Origin: Ruminococcaceae bacterium UBA1730
GTDB taxonomy: Bacteria > Bacillota > Clostridia > Oscillospirales > Acutalibacteraceae
DNA length: 49,875 nucleotides
Assembly (NCBI GenBank): GCA_002315935.1
Contig: DCII01000043.1
Span: 1-49,875, forward strand
Direction of reading: 5' to 3'
In this document: positions 7,491-16,581 of the stretch, piece after piece
How positions within the stretch are numbered: the stretch's first letter is position 1
Layout: every line of letters starts with the position of its first letter
The notes under the pieces: model-generated
Told to the model about the DNA's origin: nothing
The model's database searches: none
Seen by the model: only the letters and a program-made list of their open reading frames with translations
Translations under genes and position numbers: made by a program

Positions 7491-8999
7491 ATGAAAAAAA
7501 CATTTTTCAGACTAGTCAGCATTGTTCTTTGCGTGGCTCTCCTCTTCGGCGGAGCAGTTTCCGCATCCGCTGATGATGTTGCAGCTGCCGATAAAGCTTT
7601 CAGAATTTCGGTTGCCGTTAACGGCGATACTGCAACGCAGAGAGGCTTCTGCTGGTATTCAAAAGAAAATCATAAGGCGAAGCTTACGGTTTCCGAAGCA
7701 GGTGTCCCCGTTAAGGAATTCACCGTTGAAGGCTTCGAATGGGAAGGCAATTTCTGCTATAAGCAGGTTGTAACCGGTCTTGCGGCAGGAAAGGAATACA
7801 CATATTCCATTGACCTTGAGCCGGGTGCAACGGCTTCAAGCAACGCTGTTTACGGCTCCTTCACAACGGATAACGCCGATGATAAGGTTGATTTCATTGC
7901 CTATGCGGATATTCAGGCAGGCAACCTTGAAAACTTTCAGAAGGGTGCAGACACGGTTTCTGCCGCATTCAGAACCATGCCTTCTGCCGAATTCATGCTC
8001 AATATGGGTGACTTCACCAATGACAGCACAAATGAAGAATGGGATTATTATGCACAGGTTATGGACGGAATAAACACCACAACCACAGTTGCTCCCGTTT
8101 CAGGCAATCATGACGGTCTCGGAGTATGGAACTGGTTCAATAATCTTTTCTGCCTTGACACCTCCGAAAGTGTTCAGACTCTCAATGGCGTTAATTATTC
8201 ATTTGACTACGGTAACGCTCATATTGCAATCCTCAACACAAACGATGTGCTCTCAATCAGCCTTGCCCAGCTCAAGTGGCTTAAGAATGACATGAATTCA
8301 ACCGATAAGGATTGGAAGATTGTCTGTATGCACAAAACCCCCTATACCCTCGGCAAGGACGGCAAATGGCCCGATGCTCTCTACCTTCAGAAGTCGCTCA
8401 CAAAGGTGCTTGATGCCTGCGATGTTGACCTTGTTCTGAGCGGACATGACCATCAGTATCTCCGCACAAAGCCCCTCACAAATAACAAAATTGATGATAA
8501 CGGCGTAACCTATGTTCTCTGCGGAACGGCAGGTTCAAAGAGATATGAGGTCCGCACATTCCTTGTCAATAACTTCATGAAGCCCGAATTCATCGGAATG
8601 CTCAACATTCAGAAAAAAGGTTTTGGAAATTACTGGAACGGCACAGACTGGGAAAGCACAAGAGAAACCAACATCGGCGGATGCTTCAACACCGTTTCGA
8701 TTGACGGCGGTACTCTTACATTCAATTCATATATTCTTCAGGATGACCTTGACGAGCAGGGCATTGAAGCCGTGAACAGACCGATAACCAACACCGATTC
8801 GTTCACTCTTACAAAAACAACGGGTCAGAATAAGATAACCTTCACGGGCGACAACACAACAAGCGAAGCGGAATTCTATCTCGGAGTTATCCCCAGCTTC
8901 TGTGCTCTTGCCGCCTATACCTTCAGCAACTGGCTTCCGAAATTCTTCATTATGCTTCCGAAGCTTATCAGCGTTGTTGCAGGCGGAGGCTCATTCTGA
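7491..8999 (+). CDS. Secreted metallophosphoesterase, purple-acid-phosphatase-like
   Basis: Hydrolyses phosphate esters outside the cell. The 502-residue protein starts at the ATG preceded by AAAGGGG; an in-frame GTG six codons earlier has no better site. Residues 1-27 are a signal peptide ending near SASA. A fibronectin-like N-terminal domain (about 35-125, with RGFCWYS and FTVEGFEW) as in purple acid phosphatases precedes the calcineurin-like domain. That domain has metal-binding motifs in order: ADIQ, MGDFTND, SGNHDG, HKTPY and SGHDHQ. The C-terminal 35 residues are hydrophobic (YTFSNWLPKFFIML) and may hold the enzyme at the membrane. It is monocistronic, with its own promoter and a strong terminator. 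Confidence 0.85.
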   Translation: MKKTFFRLVSIVLCVALLFGGAVSASADDVAAADKAFRISVAVNGDTATQRGFCWYSKENHKAKLTVSEAGVPVKEFTVEGFEWEGNFCYKQVVTGLAAGKEYTYSIDLEPGATASSNAVYGSFTTDNADDKVDFIAYADIQAGNLENFQKGADTVSAAFRTMPSAEFMLNMGDFTNDSTNEEWDYYAQVMDGINTTTTVAPVSGNHDGLGVWNWFNNLFCLDTSESVQTLNGVNYSFDYGNAHIAILNTNDVLSISLAQLKWLKNDMNSTDKDWKIVCMHKTPYTLGKDGKWPDALYLQKSLTKVLDACDVDLVLSGHDHQYLRTKPLTNNKIDDNGVTYVLCGTAGSKRYEVRTFLVNNFMKPEFIGMLNIQKKGFGNYWNGTDWESTRETNIGGCFNTVSIDGGTLTFNSYILQDDLDEQGIEAVNRPITNTDSFTLTKTTGQNKITFTGDNTTSEAEFYLGVIPSFCALAAYTFSNWLPKFFIMLPKLISVVAGGGSF

Positions 9000-9033
9000 T
9001 AAACCGATTTAATATAATAGGTATATAATGAAC

Positions 9034-9081
9034 AAAAGGATTTTAATTCATCTGAAACCGGATGAGTTAAAATCCTTTTTT
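9034..9081. terminator. Bidirectional rho-independent terminator
   Basis: AAAAGGATTTTAA pairs with TTAAAATCCTTTT around a CATC/GATG inner stem, with T-runs on either strand. It serves the phosphoesterase (plus) and the flavin oxidoreductase operon (minus), which converge here. Confidence 0.9.
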
Positions 9082-9112
9082 GCTGATAACTTTTAATGAA
9101 ATGCCCGAAAAC

Positions 9113-10321
9113 TTATTTCATGTAGCTTCCGGGGACCTCAATAACCATATCGCTCAGAGGGAATGCTGCACAGGGATGGATATAGCCGAATTCAATATCG
9201 GTAAATCTTCTGCCCTCGTTCTCCTTCGGAGTGTAGGCGTTTCCGCTGACAAGCTTCGAACGGCACCAACCGCATTCGCCGCTTCTGCATCTTGACGGAG
9301 CGGGAATTCCGGCTTTTTCAATTGCGGCAAGAACAGGCTCATCAGCGTTTGCCTTGATGTTATATTCGTTTTCGCCGATTATAACTTTTACATCAAATAC
9401 TTTTCCTGCGGCTTCCTTAGGATAATCTTCAAGAGAAGCAACTTTTTTCGTTACGCCGAGGAGCTCACGGCGGATGAATTTCTTTTCAATGCCGAGCTTT
9501 TCAATCTCTTTCTCTGCAAAGCGGTACATTGCTTCGGGTCCGCACATAAAGATTGAATATTTGCCTTCTGGAGCATATTTCTTAATGAGCTTTGCATTGA
9601 TGAAGCCGTTTTCATAGCCCTTCTTCTTCTCGTCAGAAAGAACATTGACAACTTTTATCTTATCGCATTCCTTTGCAACCGCCTCAAGCTCATTCCTGAA
9701 AAGAATATTTTCTTCCGTTCTTGAGCCGAAAAGAATTGTCAGGTTGAAATCCTCAAGTCCGTCACGGATTGCATATGCCATTGAAAGAAACGGAGTTATT
9801 CCGCTTCCGCCTGCAATGGCGATAACATTTTCTGCATCACGAAGCTCTTCATAATAGAATGTTCCCTCGGGACCCGAGATTTTAATTTCGTCACCGATCT
9901 TGAAATTCTCAAGCATATAGGGAGCGGCAAAGCCGTCCTTGACATTTCTGACGGTAATTTTAACAATTCCCTGCTTTGCTTCAAGCGGAGAAGAGCAGAT
10001 TGAATACGGTCTTGTTACAAGGCTTCCGTCAATTTTAAGAAGCACGCTGACATACTGACCTGCTCTGAAAAATGCCGCTTCCGAGCCGTCAGCCTTTTTG
10101 AAAACAAAGGTTTTTGCATCTGCACCCTCATGGCTGATGATTTCGGAAATAATCATTTTCTGATAATCGGGATGATACTTCCTTGCAAGCTCGTTTATTC
10201 TGAATGAAGGGTTGATGTCGTTGGCTTTTGCCTTTCTTATTGCGGCTTCACGGTTGGTGATAAGGCTCGTGAATTTCTTTATATCTGCCGCAGTTGATTT
10301 AACTCCGAATTTCATTGCCAT
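9113..10321 (-). CDS. Ferredoxin-NAD(P)H reductase-type flavoprotein with C-terminal 2Fe-2S domain
   Basis: Electron-transfer protein passing electrons between NAD(P)H, flavin and an iron-sulfur centre. After a 60-residue N-terminal extension comes an FAD-binding barrel with RPYSICSS, then a nucleotide-binding domain with AGGSGITPFLSMA and MCGPEAMYRF. The last about 80 residues are a plant-type ferredoxin domain with cluster ligands in CRSGECGWC and a fourth cysteine in HPCAAFP. This layout matches phenol-hydroxylase/CDP-6-deoxyglucose-reductase-like reductases. It follows the FAD dehydrogenase gene by two bases and almost certainly supplies or removes its electrons. The physiological partner is not known. 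Confidence 0.85.
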   Translation of the reverse strand: MAMKFGVKSTAADIKKFTSLITNREAAIRKAKANDINPSFRINELARKYHPDYQKMIISEIISHEGADAKTFVFKKADGSEAAFFRAGQYVSVLLKIDGSLVTRPYSICSSPLEAKQGIVKITVRNVKDGFAAPYMLENFKIGDEIKISGPEGTFYYEELRDAENVIAIAGGSGITPFLSMAYAIRDGLEDFNLTILFGSRTEENILFRNELEAVAKECDKIKVVNVLSDEKKKGYENGFINAKLIKKYAPEGKYSIFMCGPEAMYRFAEKEIEKLGIEKKFIRRELLGVTKKVASLEDYPKEAAGKVFDVKVIIGENEYNIKANADEPVLAAIEKAGIPAPSRCRSGECGWCRSKLVSGNAYTPKENEGRRFTDIEFGYIHPCAAFPLSDMVIEVPGSYMK

Positions 10322-10323
10322 GA

Positions 10324-11865
10324 TTATTTGCCCTCCTTTTCGGAATCTGCCATTGCCTTCTGTGCAATAATCTGTCCGTCAGCATATGCACTTGAATAGC
10401 CGTCACCACGCACGCCGTTTGTGCCGATGGGATAAAGCCCCTTAACTTTGTAATCAAGTCCCATTGTCATTTCAATTGTTCTTGCAATAATGCCGTCCCA
10501 TTCCCTTGTTTCGTAGCCGTAAACCGCACCCTCGGGAGCGTTGAGATAGCGAGCAAAGGTATAGGGAGATGCGATTGTAATTTCTTCAATGGCGTCTGAA
10601 ATATCAATGCCTGTTTTTTCTTTCAGAGTGTTGATGAATTTCTTTGCCATTGCGGTTTTGAGTTTATAATAATCCTCCTGCCTGAGATTATCGAAATCCG
10701 TGCTCGAGGTGAACATTGTTGTGAATGAGCATACGCTTGTTCCCTCGGGAGAAAAATCGGGGTTATGAACATTATAGCAAAGGAAGATTGAATAATTGTT
10801 TGTGCTGATTCTCTTAAGAGAATTATATTCGGCAACCGAATCCGAACCCTGCGGAAAGAATATGCTGTAATCCTTAATTCCAAGCTCTTCGGCGGTTTTG
10901 TTAAGTCCGAAATATGCGGTAAACATTCTTGCTCCGAGCTTTCTCTTTCTTGCATCGCAGAGCTTCTTTTCTCTTGCGGGAACGAGCTCCGGAGGAATCA
11001 TTCTGCCGAAAATTATGTCCGGATTTATATTTGCAAGAATTGCATTTTCGGCAACGAAGGTTCCGAGATTTGTTCTGACGGCATAGCATCTGTCGCCGCT
11101 GAAAAGGAATTCCTCTGCTCTGCATCCCATCATGATTTCTCCGCCAAGCTCACGCAATCTTTCAGCCATTTTGACCGAGATTTCATGAGAGGTATGCTTC
11201 GGGAAATATGCAGAAAATTTAACATAGCTGTTGACCATCGAAGCATAATGAAGGAACGAAAGATTATCCATATCAACGCCGAGATACGACCAATAAACTG
11301 AAAGAATGTCCTTGGCTTTTTCGGGCAGACAGAGAGCATTAAGCACATCGGTTGTATTATATCCGCCGGAACGCACCATCGGCATATACTCTTTGAATAT
11401 GTTGGCAGGATTGATATTATCCGAGCTGAGATAAGCAAGACCGTCATCAATATTCTGCATAAGGTCAAAGAATCTGAGCATTGCATCCTTTGAACCGGGA
11501 ACATAATATTCCATCTTGTCGACGAAAGCATCCTTGCCTGACGGCATTGTGACATCCATAGCCGTTCCGTCTGAATATTTTGAAATTACTCTGAAGCAGT
11601 CTGTTGCTTCAATCCAATCAACATCAACGCCGTATCTGTTGAAAATCTCACGGGTTCCTCCGGGATTTTCCGCAGAGCCTACTCCGCAAAGCTCATGAAG
11701 AGAGGGGTCAAATTCAAATCTACCTCTGACAAATCCCGTTGCACATCCGCCGGGAATATTATGCTGCTCGATAAGGAGAACTTTTTTCTTGCTGACCGCA
11801 AGCTCAAGAGCGGCACTCAATCCTGCACATCCCGAGCCGACAACAATATAATCATATTTTTTCAA
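10324..11865 (-). CDS. FAD-dependent oxidoreductase of the phytoene desaturase/isomerase (CrtI-like) family
   Basis: The N-terminus has a complete dinucleotide-binding motif (VVGSGCAGLSAALELA) and the following LLIEQHNIPGGCATGF typical of CrtI/carotenoid isomerase-type amine oxidases; the C-terminus has the FAD-closing motif (LYPIGTNGVRGDGYSSAYADG). Start is TTG with GGAGG eight bases upstream. Carotenoid genes are absent nearby, so the substrate is open. Related clostridial enzymes often reduce or isomerise hydrophobic unsaturated compounds, but that is inference. Operon partner is the ferredoxin-type reductase two bases downstream, suggesting NAD(P)H-driven reduction rather than desaturation. 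Confidence 0.8.
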   Translation of the reverse strand: MKKYDYIVVGSGCAGLSAALELAVSKKKVLLIEQHNIPGGCATGFVRGRFEFDPSLHELCGVGSAENPGGTREIFNRYGVDVDWIEATDCFRVISKYSDGTAMDVTMPSGKDAFVDKMEYYVPGSKDAMLRFFDLMQNIDDGLAYLSSDNINPANIFKEYMPMVRSGGYNTTDVLNALCLPEKAKDILSVYWSYLGVDMDNLSFLHYASMVNSYVKFSAYFPKHTSHEISVKMAERLRELGGEIMMGCRAEEFLFSGDRCYAVRTNLGTFVAENAILANINPDIIFGRMIPPELVPAREKKLCDARKRKLGARMFTAYFGLNKTAEELGIKDYSIFFPQGSDSVAEYNSLKRISTNNYSIFLCYNVHNPDFSPEGTSVCSFTTMFTSSTDFDNLRQEDYYKLKTAMAKKFINTLKEKTGIDISDAIEEITIASPYTFARYLNAPEGAVYGYETREWDGIIARTIEMTMGLDYKVKGLYPIGTNGVRGDGYSSAYADGQIIAQKAMADSEKEGK

Positions 11866-11897
11866 TGCTTCAACCTCCGTTTTAATGGTATATCCTT

Positions 11898-11925
11898 ATT
11901 TTAACAGAAATAATTATTATTTCAA
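11898..11925 (-). promoter_or_regulatory. Probable promoter of the flavin oxidoreductase operon
   Basis: TTGAAA (11925-11920) and TAAAAT (11903-11898) on the minus strand are separated by 16 bases, about 30 bases upstream of the TTG start. Confidence 0.5.
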
Positions 11926-12003
11926 CTTTCAGAATGAAAAATCTTAATAAAACTGTAACTTTTTTATTTCCATTATGATTTTTGTTTCCGTTGCGGTTTT
12001 TTA

Positions 12004-12032
12004 TTGAAAAAAATAACGGAAAGTGGTAGAAT
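12004..12032 (+). promoter_or_regulatory. Probable promoter of the GH42 sugar operon
   Basis: TTGAAA (12004-12009), a 17-base spacer and TAGAAT (12027-12032) lie directly upstream of the GAAAGGA ribosome binding site. No obvious operator palindrome was seen. Confidence 0.55.
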
Positions 12033-12068
12033 ATTGTCTCAGATATAAATTCGAAAGGAATGCGGAAA

Positions 12069-14057
12069 ATGAAGGAATTTTATCTCGGCTCCTCCTATTA
12101 TCCCGAATGGTGGAGCGAAAGCGAATGGGAAGAGGATTTTGCAAAGATGGAAGCTCTCGGCTTCAATGCCGTGCGTATGGGCGAATTCGCCTGGAGCTGG
12201 TATGAACCCGAAGAGGGAAAATATAATTTTGAGCCGATGCTCCGTGCGCTCGACTGTGCAAGGAAGCACGGAATAGGTGTTGTTATGTGCACCACTACGG
12301 CAGTTGCTCCGCCGTGGCTTTATAAGAAACACCCCGAAATCAAGGGTGGAAACAAGTTCGGCCATTATGATTTCGGCGGCAGAAAGGGTCAATGCCTTTC
12401 TTCGGATATTTTTCTTGAATATGCCGAAAAAATCACCGAGAAGCAGACCGAAGCTCTCGGCAGTCACCCGGCAATTATCGGTTGGCAGCTCGATAACGAA
12501 CCCGGTTTTCCGTTCTGGGATTTTGACGAAAACTGCAATATAGGTTTCAGAAAATGGCTGAAAAAGAAATATAAAACCATTGATGTGCTCAACAAGGCGT
12601 GGTTTTCAATGATGTGGTCAAATGTCTATAACGATTTTGACGAAATCCAAATTCCCGTCAACATCTCCGAGGGCGGCTGGTCTCCGCAGGTTCAGCTCGA
12701 TTACCGCAGATATTTTTCTTTCACCTTCAACCGTCTTCTCTATATGGAAGCAGGCTATGTCAGAAAGAATTCTCCCGACAGATTTATTTACACCAACTGG
12801 CCGGGTGCAAACTGGTCTGTCAACTGCTTTGACGGCGAAAAATATCTTGACTATGCGGCGTGGGATAACTATGTTCCTCAGCCCTTCGGCGATGATTACA
12901 GAATTCAGCTTCGTGCTTCAATGGAACACAGCTTTGACCGCAGACTCTCAAACGGCAGAAACGAATTCCTTGTTGCAGAGCAGAAGGCATTTGTTGATGC
13001 AGACACAAATCCCGAGGTTATTGCGGCACAGACATGGCTGAATATTTCTCACGGAGCATTCGGAACTCTCTTTTTCGAATGGAGAACTCCGAACGGCAGC
13101 TTTGAGCAGGGATATGACGGCATTCTCGGCAAGGATAAAAATTACAGAGCAGACACTAAACCCGTTCTCGAAAAGCTCTCGGCAGACATAAGAAAGGTTT
13201 ATCCGATTATCAAAAACGGAAAAACCGAATCCGACATCGCAATTCTCTATTCTTATGAAAACAGCTGGGGAATGCGTGACTGGGTTGTTGACGGCTTTTA
13301 TGATGAAGAATTCTTCAACTGCTACGGCGGCTTCAAGAATGCTCTCAAAACAAATATTGATGTTATCGGAATGCAGGATGATTTTTCAAAATATAAAATC
13401 ATTGTTCTGCCCAATCACCGCATAACAACCGAAGAGGAAGCACAGAAGATAATGCACTTCGTTTCCGAGGGCGGAACAGTTGTTATGAATTCCGAATGCG
13501 GAACAAGAGATGAAAACAACCAGACCCGTGAGCTTCTTGCTCCCGGACTTTTCTCGGAGCTTTGCGGCTCCAGCGTTTCGGGCAGAGTTTATTCAGCTGA
13601 TATGAAAAAACACACAGGCGAATGCAATGTCAGATTTGCCGATGGTTCTGTTTATGAATTAACGGGAGAAGTTGATGCAATCGCAACCGACACCGCCGTT
13701 AAAATTGCGGAATACACATCCGGCAGGCTGAACGGCACTCCTGCAATCACCTCAAACGATTTCGGCTTCGGCAAAGCAATTCTTTACGGCTTCAACAACT
13801 GCAATATTTATTTCTACGAAAAGCTTGCAGAGATAATCGGAAAAGAATACGGCATCGAACCGCTTATCAAAGCGGAGGACGGAGTTATTCTTTCGTCAAG
13901 AAAATGCGGCGACAAGGAATACATCTTTGCAATCAACATGAAGGACAGTGAAAATTCCGTCAGATTCAGATATGAAATGAAGGAACTCATTTCGGGCGAA
14001 AAGGGATGGGGAAAATTCAACCTCGCTCCCTATCAGACCGCAATTTTCGAAAGATAA
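12069..14057 (+). CDS. Beta-galactosidase, glycoside hydrolase family 42
   Basis: Hydrolyses terminal beta-galactosides, probably in the cytoplasm (no signal peptide). The 662-residue protein shows the GH42 opening LGSSYYPEWW, the acid/base glutamate in QLDNEPG (E144) and the probable nucleophile in LVAEQKAF (E304). The trimerisation and C-terminal beta domains follow (QDDFSKYKIIVLP). I start at the second ATG because AAAGGA is nine bases upstream of it; the ATG at 12060 abuts the Shine-Dalgarno sequence. It heads a five-gene operon with a phosphoesterase, epimerase, kinase and isomerase, so the released galactose or another sugar may feed these enzymes. Family assignment is firm; exact substrate is not. 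Confidence 0.9.
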   Translation: MKEFYLGSSYYPEWWSESEWEEDFAKMEALGFNAVRMGEFAWSWYEPEEGKYNFEPMLRALDCARKHGIGVVMCTTTAVAPPWLYKKHPEIKGGNKFGHYDFGGRKGQCLSSDIFLEYAEKITEKQTEALGSHPAIIGWQLDNEPGFPFWDFDENCNIGFRKWLKKKYKTIDVLNKAWFSMMWSNVYNDFDEIQIPVNISEGGWSPQVQLDYRRYFSFTFNRLLYMEAGYVRKNSPDRFIYTNWPGANWSVNCFDGEKYLDYAAWDNYVPQPFGDDYRIQLRASMEHSFDRRLSNGRNEFLVAEQKAFVDADTNPEVIAAQTWLNISHGAFGTLFFEWRTPNGSFEQGYDGILGKDKNYRADTKPVLEKLSADIRKVYPIIKNGKTESDIAILYSYENSWGMRDWVVDGFYDEEFFNCYGGFKNALKTNIDVIGMQDDFSKYKIIVLPNHRITTEEEAQKIMHFVSEGGTVVMNSECGTRDENNQTRELLAPGLFSELCGSSVSGRVYSADMKKHTGECNVRFADGSVYELTGEVDAIATDTAVKIAEYTSGRLNGTPAITSNDFGFGKAILYGFNNCNIYFYEKLAEIIGKEYGIEPLIKAEDGVILSSRKCGDKEYIFAINMKDSENSVRFRYEMKELISGEKGWGKFNLAPYQTAIFER

Positions 14058-14069
14058 GAGGTTAAATAA

Positions 14070-15017
14070 ATGGAAGCAGTAATCAGCTACATAACTTCAA
14101 TATTCGTAACCATTTCGGTTATTTTTTCGCTCATTCCGAATATCCTCGGAACGGTCAAAACCTATTCTCCCGAGGAAAGCGGAATAATCCTGAACTGTGC
14201 AGTTGTTTCAGATACTCATGCGGATAACAACAGCTTCCGTGACCGGACCAATATTCTGCGAAACGCTTATGCAGGCATCGGCGAAAGCACGGAGGAAATT
14301 GATGTGCTTCTCAATATCGGTGACATCACCAACAGCGGTGACACAAGAGAATATTGGAATGAACGCCGCCTTGAATCGGTTTATATCAAGCCGAAGCATA
14401 TGGTAGCCTGCATGGGCAATCACGATTCATGGCACGGAAGTGCAGACCCTGATTATGAAAAAGCAACGGAGCTTTTCCTCAATCATCTGAAAAAGAACGG
14501 AATCGAAACCGACAAGGTTTATTATTCAACGGTCATTGACGGCTATTATTTCATCTGCCTTGCAACCGAAAGCCTTGACCTGCATGAAAATTCTCCGACA
14601 TATTCGGAGGAACAGCTCATCTGGCTTGACGGCGAGCTCGCAAAGGCAGAAAAGAGCGGTCTTCCGTCTTTCGTTCTCTCTCATAAACCGATTGACGGCA
14701 GAAACGGAATGACAAGCTCCGTTATCCCTGCAAGAATTGATGAAATTCTTCAGAAGCACGCTTCGGCAGAAGCTCCGATTCTCTTTTTCAGCGGTCACCA
14801 TCACACCTTCGCTCCGTCAGACTACGAAAACGAAAACAATGTTTATTATTTCAATCTTCCGAGCATGGAATATAACGATGAAACAGTCGGCGAATGCAAC
14901 GACAACGGCGGCATGGGTCTGACTATGGAGGTTTATGAATCAAAAATTATCATCAACTCCCGCAATTTCATCAAGGATAAAAATATTGAAGGATACAGAC
15001 TCGAAATTGATTTTTAA
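14070..15017 (+). CDS. Membrane-anchored metallophosphoesterase (calcineurin-like)
   Basis: This 315-residue protein has one N-terminal hydrophobic segment (about 4-27, ending before KTYSPEE) that could be an uncleaved anchor or signal. The catalytic domain carries the dimetal motifs SDTHAD, NIGDITNSGD, GNHDSWHG, LSHKPIDG and SGHHHTFAP. It differs in sequence from the secreted phosphoesterase at 7491-8999. It lies 12 bases after GH42 and 12 bases before the epimerase, so it is co-transcribed with sugar genes. Why a phosphoesterase belongs here is unknown; removing phosphate from an extracellular sugar phosphate or glycan is one possibility. Confidence 0.85.
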   Translation: MEAVISYITSIFVTISVIFSLIPNILGTVKTYSPEESGIILNCAVVSDTHADNNSFRDRTNILRNAYAGIGESTEEIDVLLNIGDITNSGDTREYWNERRLESVYIKPKHMVACMGNHDSWHGSADPDYEKATELFLNHLKKNGIETDKVYYSTVIDGYYFICLATESLDLHENSPTYSEEQLIWLDGELAKAEKSGLPSFVLSHKPIDGRNGMTSSVIPARIDEILQKHASAEAPILFFSGHHHTFAPSDYENENNVYYFNLPSMEYNDETVGECNDNGGMGLTMEVYESKIIINSRNFIKDKNIEGYRLEIDF

Positions 15018-15029
15018 GGAAGAACGACA

Positions 15030-15692
15030 ATGAATAAGATTTCTCCGTCAATGATGTGTGCAGATATTCTCACTCTTGTAGACACATTGAAAACATTTGA
15101 AAAAAATAATATTGAATATCTTCATATTGATATTATGGACGGTCATTTTGTTCCGAATTTTACTCTCGGAACGGATTACTGCAAGGCTCTGAAAAAAATC
15201 ACAAAAATTCCGCTTGATATTCATCTGATGATAAATGAACCCGAAAGCAAGCTCGATTGGTTTGAATTCGGCGAGGGGGACATTGTTTCCGTTCACGCAG
15301 AAAGCACAGCTCATCTTCAGAAGGCTCTTGCCGCAATCAAAAGAAGGGGTGCAAAGGCATATGTTGCTCTCAACCCTGCTACTCCCCTTTCGGTGCTTGA
15401 TTATATTCTTGATGATATTGACGGAGTGCTTGTCATGGCGGTCAATCCCGGCTTTGCAGGGCAGAAAATGATTCCTTCGGCTCTTGAAAAAATTTCGGAA
15501 ATCAAGAAGCTTTTTGCCGAAAAAGGTTTATCGGATAAAAAGATAGAGGTTGACGGAAATGTCAGCTTTGAAAATGCAGTCAAAATGCGTGATGCGGGTG
15601 CTGATATTTTCGTTGCAGGCACTTCAAGCATTTTTTCAAAGAATTTCACGCTTGACGAAGGCATTTCGGAATTCAGAAAGGTGATAGGTTAA
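15030..15692 (+). CDS. Ribulose-phosphate 3-epimerase family protein
   Basis: TIM-barrel enzyme interconverting C3 epimers of ketose phosphates. The 220-residue protein has the family signatures SPSMMCADI, LHIDIMDGHFVPNFTLG, DIHLMI, VMAVNPGFAGQKM and EVDGNVSFENA, which include the metal-binding histidines and catalytic aspartates (D in MDGH and in VDGN). Members include ribulose-5-phosphate epimerase and allulose-6-phosphate epimerase (AlsE). The operon setting (kinase and isomerase next to it) favours a specialised hexulose-phosphate enzyme over the housekeeping one, but sequence alone does not settle this. Confidence 0.85.
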   Translation: MNKISPSMMCADILTLVDTLKTFEKNNIEYLHIDIMDGHFVPNFTLGTDYCKALKKITKIPLDIHLMINEPESKLDWFEFGEGDIVSVHAESTAHLQKALAAIKRRGAKAYVALNPATPLSVLDYILDDIDGVLVMAVNPGFAGQKMIPSALEKISEIKKLFAEKGLSDKKIEVDGNVSFENAVKMRDAGADIFVAGTSSIFSKNFTLDEGISEFRKVIG

Positions 15693-16580
15693 ATGAAAGC
15701 TATTGTTTTCGGTTCTCTCAACATTGATAAGGTTTATTCCTTAAGCCATCTCCCCGAAAAAGGCGAAACCCTTTCCTGCGGCAGATATGAAATCCATGTC
15801 GGTGGAAAAGGTCTCAATCAGTCCATATCCCTTTCAAATTCGGGAATGGAAGTCTATATGGCAGGTCAGATTGGCTCTGACGGCATTTTTCTTAAAGAAT
15901 ATCTTGAAAAGGTCGGAGTAAATACTTCGCTGATTAAGGTTACAGACAGCTTTTCGGGCCATGCGGTTATTGAGGTTGACCCTGACGGACAGAATCAGAT
16001 GATTCTTTTCCCCGGTGCAAACCGTGAAACTACTCCCGATTATTGCGATGAGGTGCTTGAGAATTTCTCAAAGGGTGACCTTATTCTGATGCAGTATGAA
16101 ACCTCGCAGGTTGAATATATGATTGAAAAGGCTCATGAAAAAGGTCTTGTTATCGCCCTCAACCCATCGCCCTATGTTGATAAATTAAAGGATTTCGATT
16201 ACAGCAGAATTGATTATCTTATTCTCAACGAATATGAAGGTCAGAGCATCACGGGAGAAAGCGACAACGGCAAGGTTATTGAAGCTCTCTGCGAAAAGGT
16301 CGGCGGAGCGGTTATCTTCACCCTCGGCGGAGACGGGGCAATTTATTCCGATGGCAAGGTAACGGCAAAAGTGCCCGCATTCAAAGTTAACGCAGTTGAC
16401 ACAACCGGTGCAGGCGACACCTTCACGGGATATATTCTCAATTCGCTCATGAGCGGAAAAGCTCCCGAAGAGGCTCTTCGCTTCGCAAGTGCGGCATCTG
16501 CAATTGCCGTCACAAAGGCAGGAGCGGCAGAGACAATACCTTCTCTTGAACAGGTAAATAACTTTCTGATGGAGAATTGA
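15693..16580 (+). CDS. PfkB-family sugar kinase (ribokinase-like)
   Basis: Phosphorylates a sugar using ATP. The 295-residue protein starts directly after the epimerase stop. It has the N-terminal PfkB signature with GGKGLNQSISLSNSG, a substrate-closure region, and the C-terminal signature VDTTGAGDTFTGYIL containing the catalytic aspartate. Resemblance is closest to ribokinase-type members (Nx2KGxNQ pattern). Flanking epimerase and isomerase point to a ketohexose or pentose as substrate. Regulation would be with the operon promoter at 12004. Confidence 0.85.
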   Translation: MKAIVFGSLNIDKVYSLSHLPEKGETLSCGRYEIHVGGKGLNQSISLSNSGMEVYMAGQIGSDGIFLKEYLEKVGVNTSLIKVTDSFSGHAVIEVDPDGQNQMILFPGANRETTPDYCDEVLENFSKGDLILMQYETSQVEYMIEKAHEKGLVIALNPSPYVDKLKDFDYSRIDYLILNEYEGQSITGESDNGKVIEALCEKVGGAVIFTLGGDGAIYSDGKVTAKVPAFKVNAVDTTGAGDTFTGYILNSLMSGKAPEEALRFASAASAIAVTKAGAAETIPSLEQVNNFLMEN

Positions 16581-16581
16581 T

